A program made the position numbers and the translations under genes. Under the pieces are notes generated by a model that saw only the letters and a list, made by a program, of their open reading frames with translations, did no database searches and was not told where the DNA came from. Positions 28,367 to 40,808 of a stretch of 64,000 nt of DNA are shown in pieces. Source of the stretch: Xiphias gladius (lineage: Eukaryota > Chordata > Actinopteri > Istiophoriformes > Xiphiidae); the NCBI RefSeq assembly GCF_016859285.1, contig NC_053422.1, positions 21,326,001-21,390,000 on the forward strand, in the 5' to 3' direction. The first letter of the stretch is position 1; each line of letters starts with the position of its first letter.

Positions 28367-31326
28367 TTATGTCAGCATGTCCCAGAGACAGCAGCAACAC
28401 AGAGCTGTCCAGCAGGCTGTTAGGCATGTGTCTCCTGTGTCGTCTCTTCTCCTGTCTTCCACCACGTACACTGCAGAGGAAGAAAGACAGAGAAGTGTAG
28501 GAGGATAGAAGAGAAGAGCCGGGAAGGGTTGGCAAGGAGAGATACAGGAGAAGGCAAAAGAATGAAAAGAAATTAGTGTTTCCTTTTCTAAAATTGCACA
28601 AAACACCAGCAGGGAGATCAAGTGTAACCATGGCTGCTATGATTTTCCTCTAATTATGTTCCTCATGGGAGGCCCATCTCCATGGTAATACCGTAGCAGC
28701 CCAGAATCATGACCAGACAGTGTTAGAGTTGAGTAACATTAGCACCACTTTGAGGTATCACTAAGCAAATGACACACCTCTGTGCCCCAACAAGGCATTT
28801 CCCTTTTATTTACATGTACAGCAGTGGCTTTATCTCACCTTCATCAATGTATCTAAATTAGTCATGTAAAATATATAAACCTCACATATGTTACCCGTAT
28901 GTGAGGTTTACCATCTGTTCCAGACACACACAAAAAAGCAAGTCAAACAACAGGCCTGAATGAATACGTCTCCCCTTCCTTGTGTTTGTGATTAATCATT
29001 TACAGTATGTGGAAGGAAACAATCATCCTGCTTTTAACAGCCAGGTGCATTGAATCATGACATAGGTGAATGTGTTACTAAGGTGACCTGCTCCTGGTCA
29101 ATAGATTAAGTAAAGCTAGCTGAGCACTTATCACACTGAGCTCTGATAATAGTATAACAGAGAACTGGTTAATGATTGGCCAATATTTTAAAATGAACAG
29201 CACTATCAAAATGACTCACAGCACAAATCTCGACTGCAGAACACTCTCCTTTTAAATCAATCAGAAAACATTTATCTTAAGTCAGTTACAGGAGTGGTAA
29301 CACCTTCCTGCTTGCTTTAAAACATAAAAGTGATAATTGTCTACTCCGAAAGCAAGACTGTTCTCTTTGCATATTCATTCTGAATATTTTACAGTGTGCT
29401 TTTTGTTTCACAGTTTTTGCTACAGTTTATTCTGGATGCTCAGTTGGGGCGTGCTACTGCATTAACACACATTTTATCTTAAACCTGGCTTGACTTCACA
29501 CTTTTGTATCCTTAATAGCTTACTCTACATATTAACAGTTTTAGCATTTTACAGTCCAAGATAGAGCTGAAACAATTTGTCAATTAATTGATGAGATAAT
29601 CAATAACAATTATTCTAATAATCAATTAGTAGTATCAAAGTAATTTTTCAAGCAAAAATGCCATGCATTTAATGGTTCCGGCTTCTCAACTGCGAGGATT
29701 TTCTGCCTGTCCCTGTTTTATCTCATTGTATAGTAAATATCTTTGTGTTTTGGACTGCATGGCAGACTAAAAAGCGATTCGAAGACATCACCTTGGGCTT
29801 TAAGAAATTTTGACAGGCATTTTTCTCTATTTTCTGACAATTATAAACCAAACAAATAATCAATTAATCTGGAGAATAAGTGGCAGATTAATTGTTAATG
29901 AAAATAATAGAGGTTTTTCAAAGACGACATTTTGACTTGTCATAGTAGGAAAAGCACAGGTGTTACTAAAAACATGATCGATGGCTCTATTCTATTCAAG
30001 TGTCCCAGTAAGCCATGGCAGTGTGACAGTGAGCCAGCATGAACAATGCCGGGACCCAGAAATTTAAGCATCTAAAGGGAATGCAGCCATCATCGTTTGT
30101 ATTATTTAAATCTGTGGTTTATCTACTATGATATTTAATCGATGAAAAATGCCTGATCGGAAGAGTCTCAATCAACTGCTCGAACCTGCAAAGTGAGGGT
30201 CACGTGACCATTAGAGACAGCCATAGGTGACAGCAAGCTCATTTATGGTACTGTGGAAGAAGGTAAACACACATCTGTCCTAGGAAAGTTAGTAAAACTC
30301 TTTACAGCAAAAGGAAAAACTTTGCAGCTTGTTAATAAACCTGCCACATTTCTTTATTCTTTCACCTCTATTTAGTCGTGAAAATAATGATTTGAAAAAT
30401 GCAAACATTTTTAAATTTAAAGCCGATTACGGGATAAACACTTTAAAAACGAGTAAGACGCCTCTCTCCTCTGTATGACATTACAGTAAGGTCTGGTTGA
30501 TTCGATTTTGAAAACAACTTGTAAGGATCCCTTCTATATAAAGTACTTTCCATATTCTGTCATCAAAGAATTTAGCCTCAGATTCTGCAAAGCAAAAGAC
30601 TATCACCAACTCTGCTCAAACTGTCTGTCTGGAGAAATTTCAGATAATGAAGCCAATGCCACTGTACAACAAACAGCATTTTGAATAACAATTTCCGAAT
30701 GAAATGTGTCCAATGTAACATTTAAAAAAATTTAAAAAATTAAAACAACATGCTCAAACCCAAAGTCTTTCTTAATGCTCAGGCTGCAGTAAACATGCAG
30801 ATTAGCACATTAGCTAGCATGTTGTACTGCTGATTTGGTCATGTGACCCCCGCATTGCAGGTCTGTAGCAGTCCGTTGAGATCCCAATGTAGCCCTATAC
30901 CCAGTCAACATGCCATTCACCGTAGTATTTCTCATATTATCAGGGGTCCTCCAACCATTCTGTTCTGACACCACAATGAATAATGTACATATTTGCATCA
31001 ATCTCTGATGTGTGTTATCATTCACCTGTGTTTTTGGGAGCCTCCCCATACATAGGTCCAGGAGCAGGTCCCCCCTGCCAGCCAAACTGTGGTTGTCCAG
31101 GGTATCCATGATAAGGAGGCTGTCCTTGGCCGGGATAAGGACCTCCGGGGCCCACTGGTCCAGCAGGGTAGTTAGGGTATGCAGGATTGGGCTGCTCCAT
31201 GTTCACAGGGTATCCCTGTTGAGGATAACCCTGAGGCGGGTAGCCTTGTGGAGGTGGGCCCTGGGCCGGGTAGCCTGGAGCAGTTGGGCCGCTGCCAGGG
31301 TACGGAGGGGGCTGCTCAAAATTCAT
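28367..31326 (-). CDS. cystm1: Cysteine-rich transmembrane-module protein 1 (CYSTM family), 134 aa
   Basis: Two coding exons on the minus strand: 31026-31326 and 28367-28470. The donor after AAA-AAC-ACA-G and the acceptor ctctgcag join to KNT-VYVVEDRRR; total 405 nt including stop. Residues 1-100 are Pro/Gly/Tyr/Gln-rich with repeated QGYP and GYP units (start MNFEQPPPYPGSGPTAPGYP). Residues 114-134 form the conserved CLTACWTALCCCCLWDML tail that defines the CYSTM module, probably palmitoylated and membrane-associated. The family's cellular role is poorly known. The start is the first ATG after a strong acceptor (ttttcag) at 31346. The protein is longer than the roughly 97-residue human protein I remember; the extra length is in the proline-rich part. 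Confidence 0.93.
28876..28910. repeat. Perfect 13-bp inverted repeat with 9-nt loop
   Basis: Arms taaacctcacata (28876-28888) and tatgtgaggttta (28898-28910), loop tgttacccg. Lies in the cystm1 intron between its two coding exons. Confidence 0.85.
29563..29910. repeat. AT-rich palindromic MITE, copy A
   Basis: Begins gagctgaaacaatttgtcaa and ends cagattaattgttaatgaaa, which are complementary termini (attaattg, aataatc). Internal landmarks are tttggactgcatggcagac and gaagacatcaccttgggctt. The same landmarks occur in copies at 44451-44698 and 61296-61640. No open frame; probably mobilised by a DNA transposase in trans. Confidence 0.75.
29908..30072. repeat. Short interspersed palindromic repeat, copy 2
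   Basis: Contains gacattttgacttgtcatag, gaaaagcacaggtgttacta, gtgtcccagtaagccatggc and gtgagccagcatgaacaatg. It is related to the repeat at 26117-26304 and abuts the MITE copy ending at 29910. Confidence 0.65.
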
Positions 31327-31345
31327 CTTTGGGTTTAACTGTCAC

Positions 31346-34300
31346 CTGAAAAACAAGAAAAAAAAGAAGTGATGGTATATATAATGGCACTTTTCTAATT
31401 TCAATTAGTCTGCAAAGTGACACACCGAAGACAGAAGATGTGCATCCTATGTACATATTAATACTAGTGGTAATATCAAACGGGGGGTGAATACAAAATA
31501 CTGCAGGTCAATACCCGGTACCAATGTCACATATCACATTTTAGAAATTAGTCCATCATGTTTGTTTTCCTATACATTTTGGGGTTATTAAATGGTTATC
31601 TGGTATTGGTTGAGACTAATTGGGATCAAAATAAAATTAAATGAAATCGAGGTGCAGAAGACAAAAATAAAGCATTTTCAACCAACAAGATTTTGATGGC
31701 TTTGTTATTTGAGGAAAGTAGGATTCATGTTCTTGTACTGCAAAGCTTTTATAACAGTTCATCACAGTTTTTATATTTATAGGCGTAAATGTGTCTTAAT
31801 TCTGTTTTGTTTAATAAAAGTAAGAGGTCAGATCAATGTGTGGTATTGTGGACCATGTAAAAAATTGTGTGAGTGTGTGTCCACGCATGTGTGTGTAATT
31901 CAGCCTCAAGAGTCACATTAGGCAATGAAATCCCCCATGAGTCCCCCTATAAGAGCACAACATTTTCAGACAGGCACAAAAATGATGCAACTGTGTCCCA
32001 GTACAGAAAAGTACACAGAACATACACCCATCTCCTGGCGATTCATGCTTTTGCAGACTCATATTGTAAACTAACATGGGCTCCACAGCCCCACAGGAAA
32101 GATAAGCACAGCATATTATTTGATGTTTTATTGAGCATGTCTTATGAGTCAATGGTCAATCACAACCCACATCAGCCCTACATGAGGTAAGCATCATTAT
32201 GTTACTGTTCACAAACAGACTTTACAAATGGAGGCTGCGTCACAGTGTGCTGGGTGAAGCTAATCAATTGAATCATGGGAAAGAGAAGGGGAGAGAGACA
32301 CTGCAGTAACTGTACAGGCCAGCACTGGTTGTATCTTCACCCTTCACACATTCATATTGTATTTCTGTGGGGTGTGTGAACCTAACATAAGAAAGCTGAT
32401 TTAAGGAACCATTCCGTCTGCCGTCGCCAATCCAGAAACAGTTTTAATCTTTAAGCCTATCTGAAAGTACAACAAATGTTTGTGATCAGCTCAGTGTCAA
32501 GAGGTTATTTGTCCACTCCTCGACTTCGTGAGTAGGAGGTGCATTTCCCAGCCGACCACTAATGGCTTCTGATGAGGAAGATCCAGGTCCATCACGACAG
32601 TCATGCTAACCATCATCACTGGATTTGCTCATGCAGAACAGCCACAACAAAGGAAAGAGGCCTAACGGAGTTTCAGTTCTCCTTGTAGCAGTTTCAGTTC
32701 TCCATGTAGAACCTCTAAATAGCACTCAAACTCCTTTTTCTCAGTCACTGTAGCTATCCACATCCAATCTTTTGTCTATAATAAAGCAATGCAGTAGCCG
32801 TATGCTTAATCGTGTCCAGAAGCATTTTTCACAATGGTACACACAATAGTGGTTGCAAATGCCATTACCTGGACTTGTTATCACTTTTGGAAACAATAAT
32901 ATTGTATTTGTCAAATTCAAAGTATGATGACTCATTTTCTTTCTCTTTCATTACCTAATTTGGTAAAAACATTAGTAACAAGGTTTAAGGGTGGCTCTTG
33001 GGTAGTGTTGTACCTGAAGATAAGACACTGAGTACATTTCCTACAAATTTCTAAATAATGTGAGAGTGTAGGTTTAAACAAACCAAAGTGGAATTGGAAG
33101 GAATACCACTGCTAACGTTGTAGTAAAACATGATTACTAAGTCCTGCCTCAACTTCAGCAATGAGCTTCTCTGCGCAGTGTTTTTCAAAAGATGGCTGGA
33201 CATTTCACCACCTGAATGTGTTCTTAACACAACTGGCAGATGGCAAGGCCTCTGTAACTATGGTTACCATGCTCCAGGAGGAACAGAATGATCCCTGGTG
33301 AATTGTTTGTGTTGTACCTTAAGGCAACACGGAGTAATAAAATAACACAATTAACAAATGTGTCTTTCTCCCTGTAAACAGGGAGGCTTCTTCGACGACT
33401 GTTGGACCATTGTTCCAGCTCCTAATCATTTGTGATTACAGAGTGTTACATTACTAGCTAAATACTGAGAAAAAGCTTCTTTCAAAGGGAATTCACAGAT
33501 AATCTGTAATCTGACACCACTAAGAATGTATAAAGAATCAAAGTTCACCTTGTAGCATACTTTGCCTTTATTGTACCCATATTAACTTCAACTAGTCTTT
33601 GGTATCAGATAAAGTTCTAGGAATGATTTACAGGTCTTGACTCATAAGTAGGCTTGCACAGTATGTGTGTGAGTTTACTGTATGAGTGTATCCTGATTTG
33701 CAGGTGTCATTTGTTTTTTTTCCCCCGTTTGACTGCAAGATTAACTGAGTGACCTAACACAATGTTTCCACAACAACATCATTGTGTTAATATAACATAC
33801 AGACACAGACACACAGATGGACAGTGCACCTGAGACGTCTCTCAATCCATTACATGCTTCTGAACCTAATGGCTTTGTACATATTGACAAAGGACTAAGG
33901 CGCAGTCAGTACACTCACAAATGTGTTATTATAATAGCAGCATTAAAAAATTTACAATAAAAAGCCACTCAACTGGCTCAAATTTATTGACCTAAATAAA
34001 AAAAAAATACCACTGTAGACTCAAGAAGGGAAAAAATTAGGTATCTGATCAAATAAATCTAAATTAAACTTTGTAAAAGCCACTTAGGGCTGCTAATATC
34101 CGGTGCTGTTGAGTTCATGCAAATGCCCCTTTGATTTTCATGTAAATTTAAACAGGAAATGTACTAGTTAATCTAACCATGTGATGTCAACTTTAAAGTA
34201 ATATGTCCAGTAGAAATATGACACATTAACACATTAATTTCTTAGTTTCATCCCTAAAATGATGGCCTAAAAAAGGCAGACATGAAGAACTTGTTTATGT

Positions 34301-34922
34301 CGGCCTAGTTTATATAAAGAGAGCTTCATTGTAATGAATCTATGTTTACAAAAGCTGTAAATATCCATTGTTAAACAGCAGCTCTTGTAGCCTGGCAGCC
34401 AATGTTTAAATCCTCTACGTGTAGAGTCATCACAATACTAAGACGCGTAGTATCTCTAAAGACACCCATTGGACCTAATTAAGATGAATCCGAAACAGAA
34501 CCCCCTCTCAAGAAAACGCACACATAGGCAAACAAATAGAGTGAGCTAAGTCACGACAAACAACAAAATGCGACCAAAAAATATAGAATTCACATGGCAG
34601 TAAGCAAAACCTTTCTTGATACAAACAAAGGTGACATTTAGCCTCATAAAACTCATTTGAGTTCGCCAATTAAGCTAGTTATTAGCTAATATAAGCATAT
34701 CTGCTTTTATTAGTATTAATATTGGCAGTAGTACAAGTGTATTTTCACGTCGACATTCCGACATTAGGTTAGGTTATGAATATAACGTTTAAGAAATATT
34801 AAACTGCTAACATAAACCGGCACCTTCAGGCCACAACCCACTAGTTTTCCAGCCCCACCAAGTTGATGATGACGAGGCTCCTTAACACATAAAAAGACTT
34901 CCAGACGTGTGTGGACCACCTA
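31346..34922. other. cystm1 first intron, 3.6 kb
   Basis: No exon or RNA gene recognised. Ordinary AT-rich sequence without an obvious repeat boundary. Confidence 0.5.
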
Positions 34923-35110
34923 CCTTAGAATAAATAATAATCCCGTCTGATGTAAATAGCAGCAGTGTCTGTTTAGAAAGAAACTCCTTCTGTCTCCAGT
35001 GTTTATCACTATTTTCACTGCAATGACGACCCTCTCGCCTCCGGAAACCCAATCCGTGTCGCGTTTGCGGGACGTGACGTCGTTTGAAGGGTACGACACG
35101 GGTAGTGCTG
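34923..35110 (-). promoter_or_regulatory. cystm1: Probable cystm1 first (non-coding) exon and CpG-rich promoter
   Basis: On the minus strand a GT donor (ctaag|gtaggtgg, near 34923) follows a moderately CpG-rich stretch. Just upstream (plus coordinates 35070-35180) are a CRE-like TGACGTCG, an inverted CCAAT box (gattggctg, near 35129) and a second ccaat near 35165. The exon bearing the ATG begins at an acceptor at 31346, so an upstream 5' UTR exon is required. The start of transcription is inferred. Confidence 0.5.
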
Positions 35111-35665
35111 GCGGGCAACAAAGGACGGGATTGGCTGCTGCGACAGCCCGGCTGCCCCCGGCGTCCAATCGAAAGCCAGAGCGATGACCAGAGGGACGTC
35201 AGGGAAAAGCAACGACTCCTGATCATCTGACTAGATGACAGATTGAAAAGACCTACATCACCGATGTACGAACTGACTACGTGGAGGGGGGAGTAGCTGA
35301 CGTGACTGACTAAACGTTAATCATTACCCAGTGACCTGTTACTGTCGCCCTTGGAATTTGATTATTGATTTTATTACGTGCACCAAAACCTGGCAGCTCT
35401 TACACGTTATCAAAAACATTTTTTTTTAAATAATATAATTAGAATTATTTATAAATATGAAAAAATATTCGGTGCCCTTCTGTTTGCAACAGTACACCTG
35501 TTTGGCTAAGGTGCATTACTGGTTTTCTCCCAGCAGAGGTCAGACTCTTCCCAGTATGTTTTCCTCTGAGTCGTGGTAGAGGCAGTTTCTTGCACTCGAG
35601 ACGTCAAAGTAAAACTGTTTTGTTTTGATGTAGGCTAGTATATTTGCTTGAAATTACCAGATTGT

Positions 35666-35700
35666 TATATACATATATATATATATATGATAGATAGATT

Positions 35701-35739
<39 letters not shown>
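35666..35739. repeat. (TA)n and (GATA)n compound microsatellite
   Basis: A tatatacatatat tract to about 35688 followed by about 12 GATA units to 35739. Confidence 0.95.
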
Positions 35740-36523
35740 CCACATATGTATATGTATATATGATCAAATTAGTAGTTCATCTCTAACAAATTGTATATTT
35801 ATTATTAATCTGTAAAGTAACTAACAACTATAGTGTCAAATAAACACACCCATGCATATGTACCAAACAGACACGAAGCGGTGGTAGGACTGGGAGACAG
35901 GGTTGTGAAACTTCATCTCAGTTCCGCCGTTAGACATGACATTAAATGAGTACAGTATGAACATAGTAGCATACCAGCAGCCAGCCAGCACGACAGCTGC
36001 CATTGACAGTGGAACTTAAAAGGAAATCGTCCCTATTCTACAAGGTGATACCAGGCTGTGCAGCAACATGTGATAAGGCTTGCACAACGGGTATATACAA
36101 ATGGTAATCTGCTGTATATCAACCGACAGACTTGTAGACCAGTGGTGCCCCTGAGAAACAGGAACCTGACCTCTGACATATACACACTAAGCTCTACTTA
36201 CAGCTAATACAAAGCTATGCATGGAAAAGATGATGAGAGGCACTATCACTGGTGGTGCATTAAGCACTAGCATGGCAGCAGCTTTAAAAATACTGATCTG
36301 ATTTTGTCTTTTGAGGCATATCAGAGATTGTGCAACAAACAAAACAGCAAAGGAATAACAAACTTTATCCAAAGACTGACCCAATTACATGGCAACAGAG
36401 AGTACTCTGCATTCTAATTCTTAAACTATCGCATAGTGAGAAGGGCCAAATATTGTCTTCAGTGTAGGCTTTAATGAGAAAATGAAGAAAACAATGTGCA
36501 ATGGGTATCTACAATAGGTAATC

Positions 36524-36561
36524 GTACTTAATATTTGAAGAACACTTCAAATATTAAGTAC
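36524..36561. repeat. Perfect 17-bp inverted repeat with 4-nt loop
   Basis: Arms gtacttaatatttgaag (36524-36540) and cttcaaatattaagtac (36545-36561), loop aaca. The arms match without mismatch. Confidence 0.9.
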
Positions 36562-36968
36562 AAATTTTTTAAAAATGTCTAAAGGTTTTATATTGCAAAC
36601 TTAATTTCTAATAACTAAATTGGTTGCACTAATGAGGAAATGTACTTGTTTTGAAACACTACATGAACCTAATGTAATCCAAGAAACTATTAAACAGCTT
36701 GTGTCTCAGATCTAATTTAGTACAGCAGTGATCTAGGAGTTGAATATTATTTTACGGGTGTACTCGGCAAAAGTCACTCTGTAAAACAATTGGCTGATTT
36801 CCTGCAATGTAAACTTTAAAGAAAATGTAATGTAAATGTAGGTATGTGTATGTATGTTCATTTATGAGACAAACAAGCAGCCCTCTTCAGCCCCTGTCCC
36901 CTCCCCGTAATGATGGATGTGACCAAGGAGTCCACGTGTTTGAGTGTCTGTTTACATCGTCCCCCCAG

Positions 36969-37087
36969 CAATTCAGCCCGAGCCAGTACTATCGGCTTCA
37001 GCAGGAGCAGCTGACAAAAATAGGGTCTCGTCGACCAGCCCAACTCGACACAGCCCTCTTACAGGAAAACAGGAAGGGGAGCAGGGG
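36969..37087 (+). other. Exon-like segment of unknown origin
   Basis: Preceded by a C-rich tract ending ccccccag and followed by gtaagg, with an open frame throughout (SPSQYYRLQQEQLTKIGSRR … LLQENRKGS). No neighbouring exon was found and no family recognised. It may be chance or a single exon of an unseen transcript. Confidence 0.15.
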
Positions 37088-40000
37088 GTAAGGGAGGGTC
37101 GAGCAGATGAAAAGGGGGGATATTCTGCCTACGGGAAAGGGCAATGGAGCAAGTTTACAAGGGTTCATTTAACCTCAGATGGAAGGCAGGGTGGTGAAGG
37201 GAAGTTGTTTCCCGTGGTACAAGGCTGATATTTGCCAAAACAACATTTCATGGACTCTACTGTATGGCGATTAAACCGCTGTCTGCTTTTCCATAAGCCA
37301 AAGTGAAGCATTTCAGGATCAGAGGCAAAGAGAACTTTTACGGTCACTATTTGGATATCTGATCCAAATAGCATATAATGTGTGAGTTGCGTTTAAGCCG
37401 CGCTATATACTTTGTCTTCTTTTACTTTGAAATCATGACTATTTTTACTTCTAAAATATGTTTAATTATATTTTGTCATGCACACAATATAACAATATTT
37501 GGGTGTTTGTAGAATGCATACAATTTTTAGATATAAGCCTTGTCAAATGGCCTTTTGCAGACACTTTTGCTGCTAGCTCAGTGACAGATACCTTGTCCAA
37601 AAAGTTACTGACAGGCTTGTGTGTCACTGTTACACGCCAAGTGATTTATGTTCTAGCATGAACCTCCCCTCATGATCAATGGATTACCCCTGCCACAAGA
37701 ATTTCTTGACATAATCCCATTTATAAATTCATAATTATTAAAAAAAGGACCAATGGCAAACTCTGCGCAGCAGTGATTAAAAGCTTACCCTGAGAGTCGA
37801 TTCCATGTGGCCAAATTTGACAAGACGGTCACATCCAATTTAAGCGATGAGTAATCATGTTTTATATAATATATATATAAGTTGATATATACAATAATTA
37901 CAGAGTAGTAGTCGTGCTAAAGTGCAGCTGGACAAGGAAGTCAAATTTCGCACACTTTGCGTAATCACAATGGCATGTGTGCATTTGTCATTTCACTTTC
38001 AGTCCTCCTTGTTAGCCATCACTTTTCAGTCACGAGAGGGCTATTTCTAGCCAGACCATCAGCCTTCCCTTTACCTTATGATGTACCTTATGATATCATC
38101 AGTCATCATTGGCCATTATCGGTCCATCCAAACAAAAAGTGTCAGCACACTTGTTGATGAAGGTGAAGGAAGGTTTAGTAGACAGTAGTCTTGTGTGTTT
38201 GTGAAAAGTGCTGACTCAGCCAAATGTCCGTTATCGATGGTGATTTCTATATACTGTACCTCTGGCATAGCTGCCCTCACTCTCAACCTTACCCTGGACA
38301 TCAAAGCTGTACATTGTTGCCCATGCCTGATTAGGATATGGGATGGTTACATCCGGCTCTGTGCATCACTCAATGTGCACATGGATGAAATAACTTTTTA
38401 CCTACTCCTCACTGTCTGTCTATGCACTAGGACAGCAAGGTTTTATGGAGTACTTTCCAGTATCATTTTCAGTTTTATATCTCCTCCGTCGCCGGAGCGG
38501 AAATCCCTCAAAACTACATGTTGGGAGCATGTGGTATTTTTCATAGTCACCTGGCACGTGGCCGAGTTCTCACGTGCACTTGTTCAATCAGCACACACAG
38601 GTCAATCAGCACTTTCTACAGCCAAAAAACAGCCAAATGCACACCAACTGTTGGCTGAATAAGTATTACCTTGACTTTTGGCAAAAAGTTATCTAATCAT
38701 CCTGCTGTACTGGTTCAGTATTTGCTGTTGGCACAATAACACTATGGCACAGAGCAAGTTTACTTTGCGTGTTCTCAAAAGAACTGCAATGGACCAAACA
38801 ATGAGCACATGTTTATACATGCTTTTGGTCTTATTATGAAATAAGAGTCAACAAATCAGACCCTCCTTGCAGAGTCAGTTATTAGCTTAAGTGTAATGCA
38901 AAGTGGTTGCCAGTCACATCTGCAAAGGCCATGGGAATCGAACATCTGAGCAGACTGACCTACATTAGAACTTCCGCATGAAACATGGGGACCTGCTAAT
39001 CTGTTCTCCCTTGAATACTGCACTGAAGAAATACCTTGACAAGAGTTGCAGCTTAAAAATCCAAATCGTGGAGTCATTGCTGAAACAAATATTTATACCT
39101 CAACATATCTCACTAAATCCTCAATTTCATATCTGAGATAACTGGCTGGTCAAATACCAGCAGGTGTCACACCCCCACCCCCACGTTGCAGAGTGGTTTC
39201 AATGTCTTGCCTTTGGGCTGCAGCTGCTCTCATTCCTTAAGACCAGGCCTATTCCTACAGTCAGCCTTTCTAATCTGGAGATCAGTGTCTGGAACAGGCA
39301 GGCATACCTAGCCCTGACCCTGTTGATACATTGTGAGAGGCTGAATAAACAGTGTACATGGGTCTGGTTAGCCTTCGGATTGTCAGTAACATGTGCTAAT
39401 GGTGTATTTTGAAATCCCAGCTGCTGCTTCCAATGATCAGGAAAAATGTTTATCGTGAGATATATCTTTTGTTTTATGAGACTTCATGCATTAAAGATAA
39501 TTCCCAGTTCTATATTCCATCTTGAGCAACAAAGTATGCTTCTGTTTGACCTTAATGCCAATAACTTAGCCTAAAGCAACTGTTACACTGTTTAATCAGT
39601 TCAACATGGATGTTGTCAACTTTATCAGCCTGTGTGAGGGGGAGTTCACCCCACCAGTGCACAAAAACATACCGCTCCTTACATGAAATTGTTATACACC
39701 TCATTAAGTGATTAATACATAGTTTTCTGTGGCCACATCCTTCTCCATTACACAAAGCTTTATCAGGCTGTAACAGACAAGATCTTATTAATTGAAACAT
39801 AGTTCCTTAGCCATGTACTGCGCACTTTACAGTTCTGAAGAGCGTACATAACAGACATTAACCACAGAGCCTGTATACTCTTACAGCATACAGCACATGT
39901 ATTGAGCTTCAGGTCATAAAAAACAAAAAACAAAACACATGAACAGTTAAAACCTTCCTACTATGAATGTGTCATCTTTGTGTGACATATAGACCAGATG

Positions 40001-40099
40001 TTAAAATGGGTCATGTTTGAGCTCTTTATGTCAGCATGCAGTTCCCTGATAAAATAGTGGCAAAACAAAGAGTATAGAGAAGACATTATTGCATACTTG

Positions 40100-40808
40100 A
40101 ATGGTTTTATTACACTTTACAACATAGATACAATGAATAACACTGTCCTAGACAATACTCAAAACAAAATGTGACAGGCCTATACATTTATGGGGGAAAA
40201 AAAGACAAATAAAAACAAAATTTGACTGTTTGAATTGTCTTTATTTGAAATTTACAATTCATCTCTCCCTCCATACAAAAACAGAGTAGGAGCTGATTTT
40301 CTGTAGGCCCTGACCCCCAATATTAGGAGACCCTTGTCTGCCCATCACAAAGAAAGTTAGCCTTCCTTTTTGGGAGGGAAATACAAAAAAAAACAAAAAA
40401 ACAAAAACAAAACAAAACCTGATGCCTGCAGTGAAAAACCCTACTTTACATGTCTTAATGTAATCAACCTATATTCCCCCAAATTAAAAAATAGGCTACA
40501 TAGTAAACTTTCTTATTTACAAAAGATTAAAAAAAAAAAATGAAATCAAAACAGATTTTTTCAATCCTGCTATAGCTATGAAGTGAGTGAGCAACCAATC
40601 AACCCATTTCATACACATTTTTTTTTTTAGGGTAAAAAACACCCTACAGTTTTATAACTTACCATTTTTTTCGGTTGCTCTCAAAAGCTTTTATTTAAAA
40701 AAAGAAAAAAAAAAAAAAGAAAAAAGCTTTATATGTAATGAATTACGGTCAGCAATGACCTTGGAGGGGTTTTAACCAATAACTCTCCACAGGAGGTAAT
40801 ACTGGAGC
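40100..40808 (-). other. eif4ebp3: eif4ebp3 3' untranslated region
   Basis: Downstream of the stop on the minus strand. Minus-strand AATAAA signals are at 40240-40245 and 40106-40111. It contains A/T homopolymer runs near 40385-40420, 40530, 40619 and 40697-40720. No coding potential. Confidence 0.5.

Larger units (their letters stand above)
35240..40090. other. Intergenic region between cystm1 promoter and eif4ebp3 3' end
   Basis: Holds an AT/GATA microsatellite (35666-35739), a perfect hairpin (36524-36561) and an exon-like segment (36969-37087). The longest open frame (38195-38662, 155 codons) has no motif I recognise. No gene can be supported. Confidence 0.5.

Noticed and set aside
28155-28631. 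158-codon minus-strand open frame over the cystm1 last exon
   Set aside because: It is a different frame from the real cystm1 exon and runs across the splice acceptor and the 3' UTR, so it is a shadow.
30121-31020. Possible additional cystm1 exon in the intron between 28471 and 31025
   Set aside because: The two known coding exons join exactly in phase to the conserved tail; no intervening segment has suitable splice sites and frame.
38195-38662. 155-codon open frame between cystm1 and eif4ebp3
   Set aside because: The longest unexplained open frame, but its composition is irregular, with no motif, no signal or splice context, and no similarity I recognise; a chance open frame is the simplest reading.
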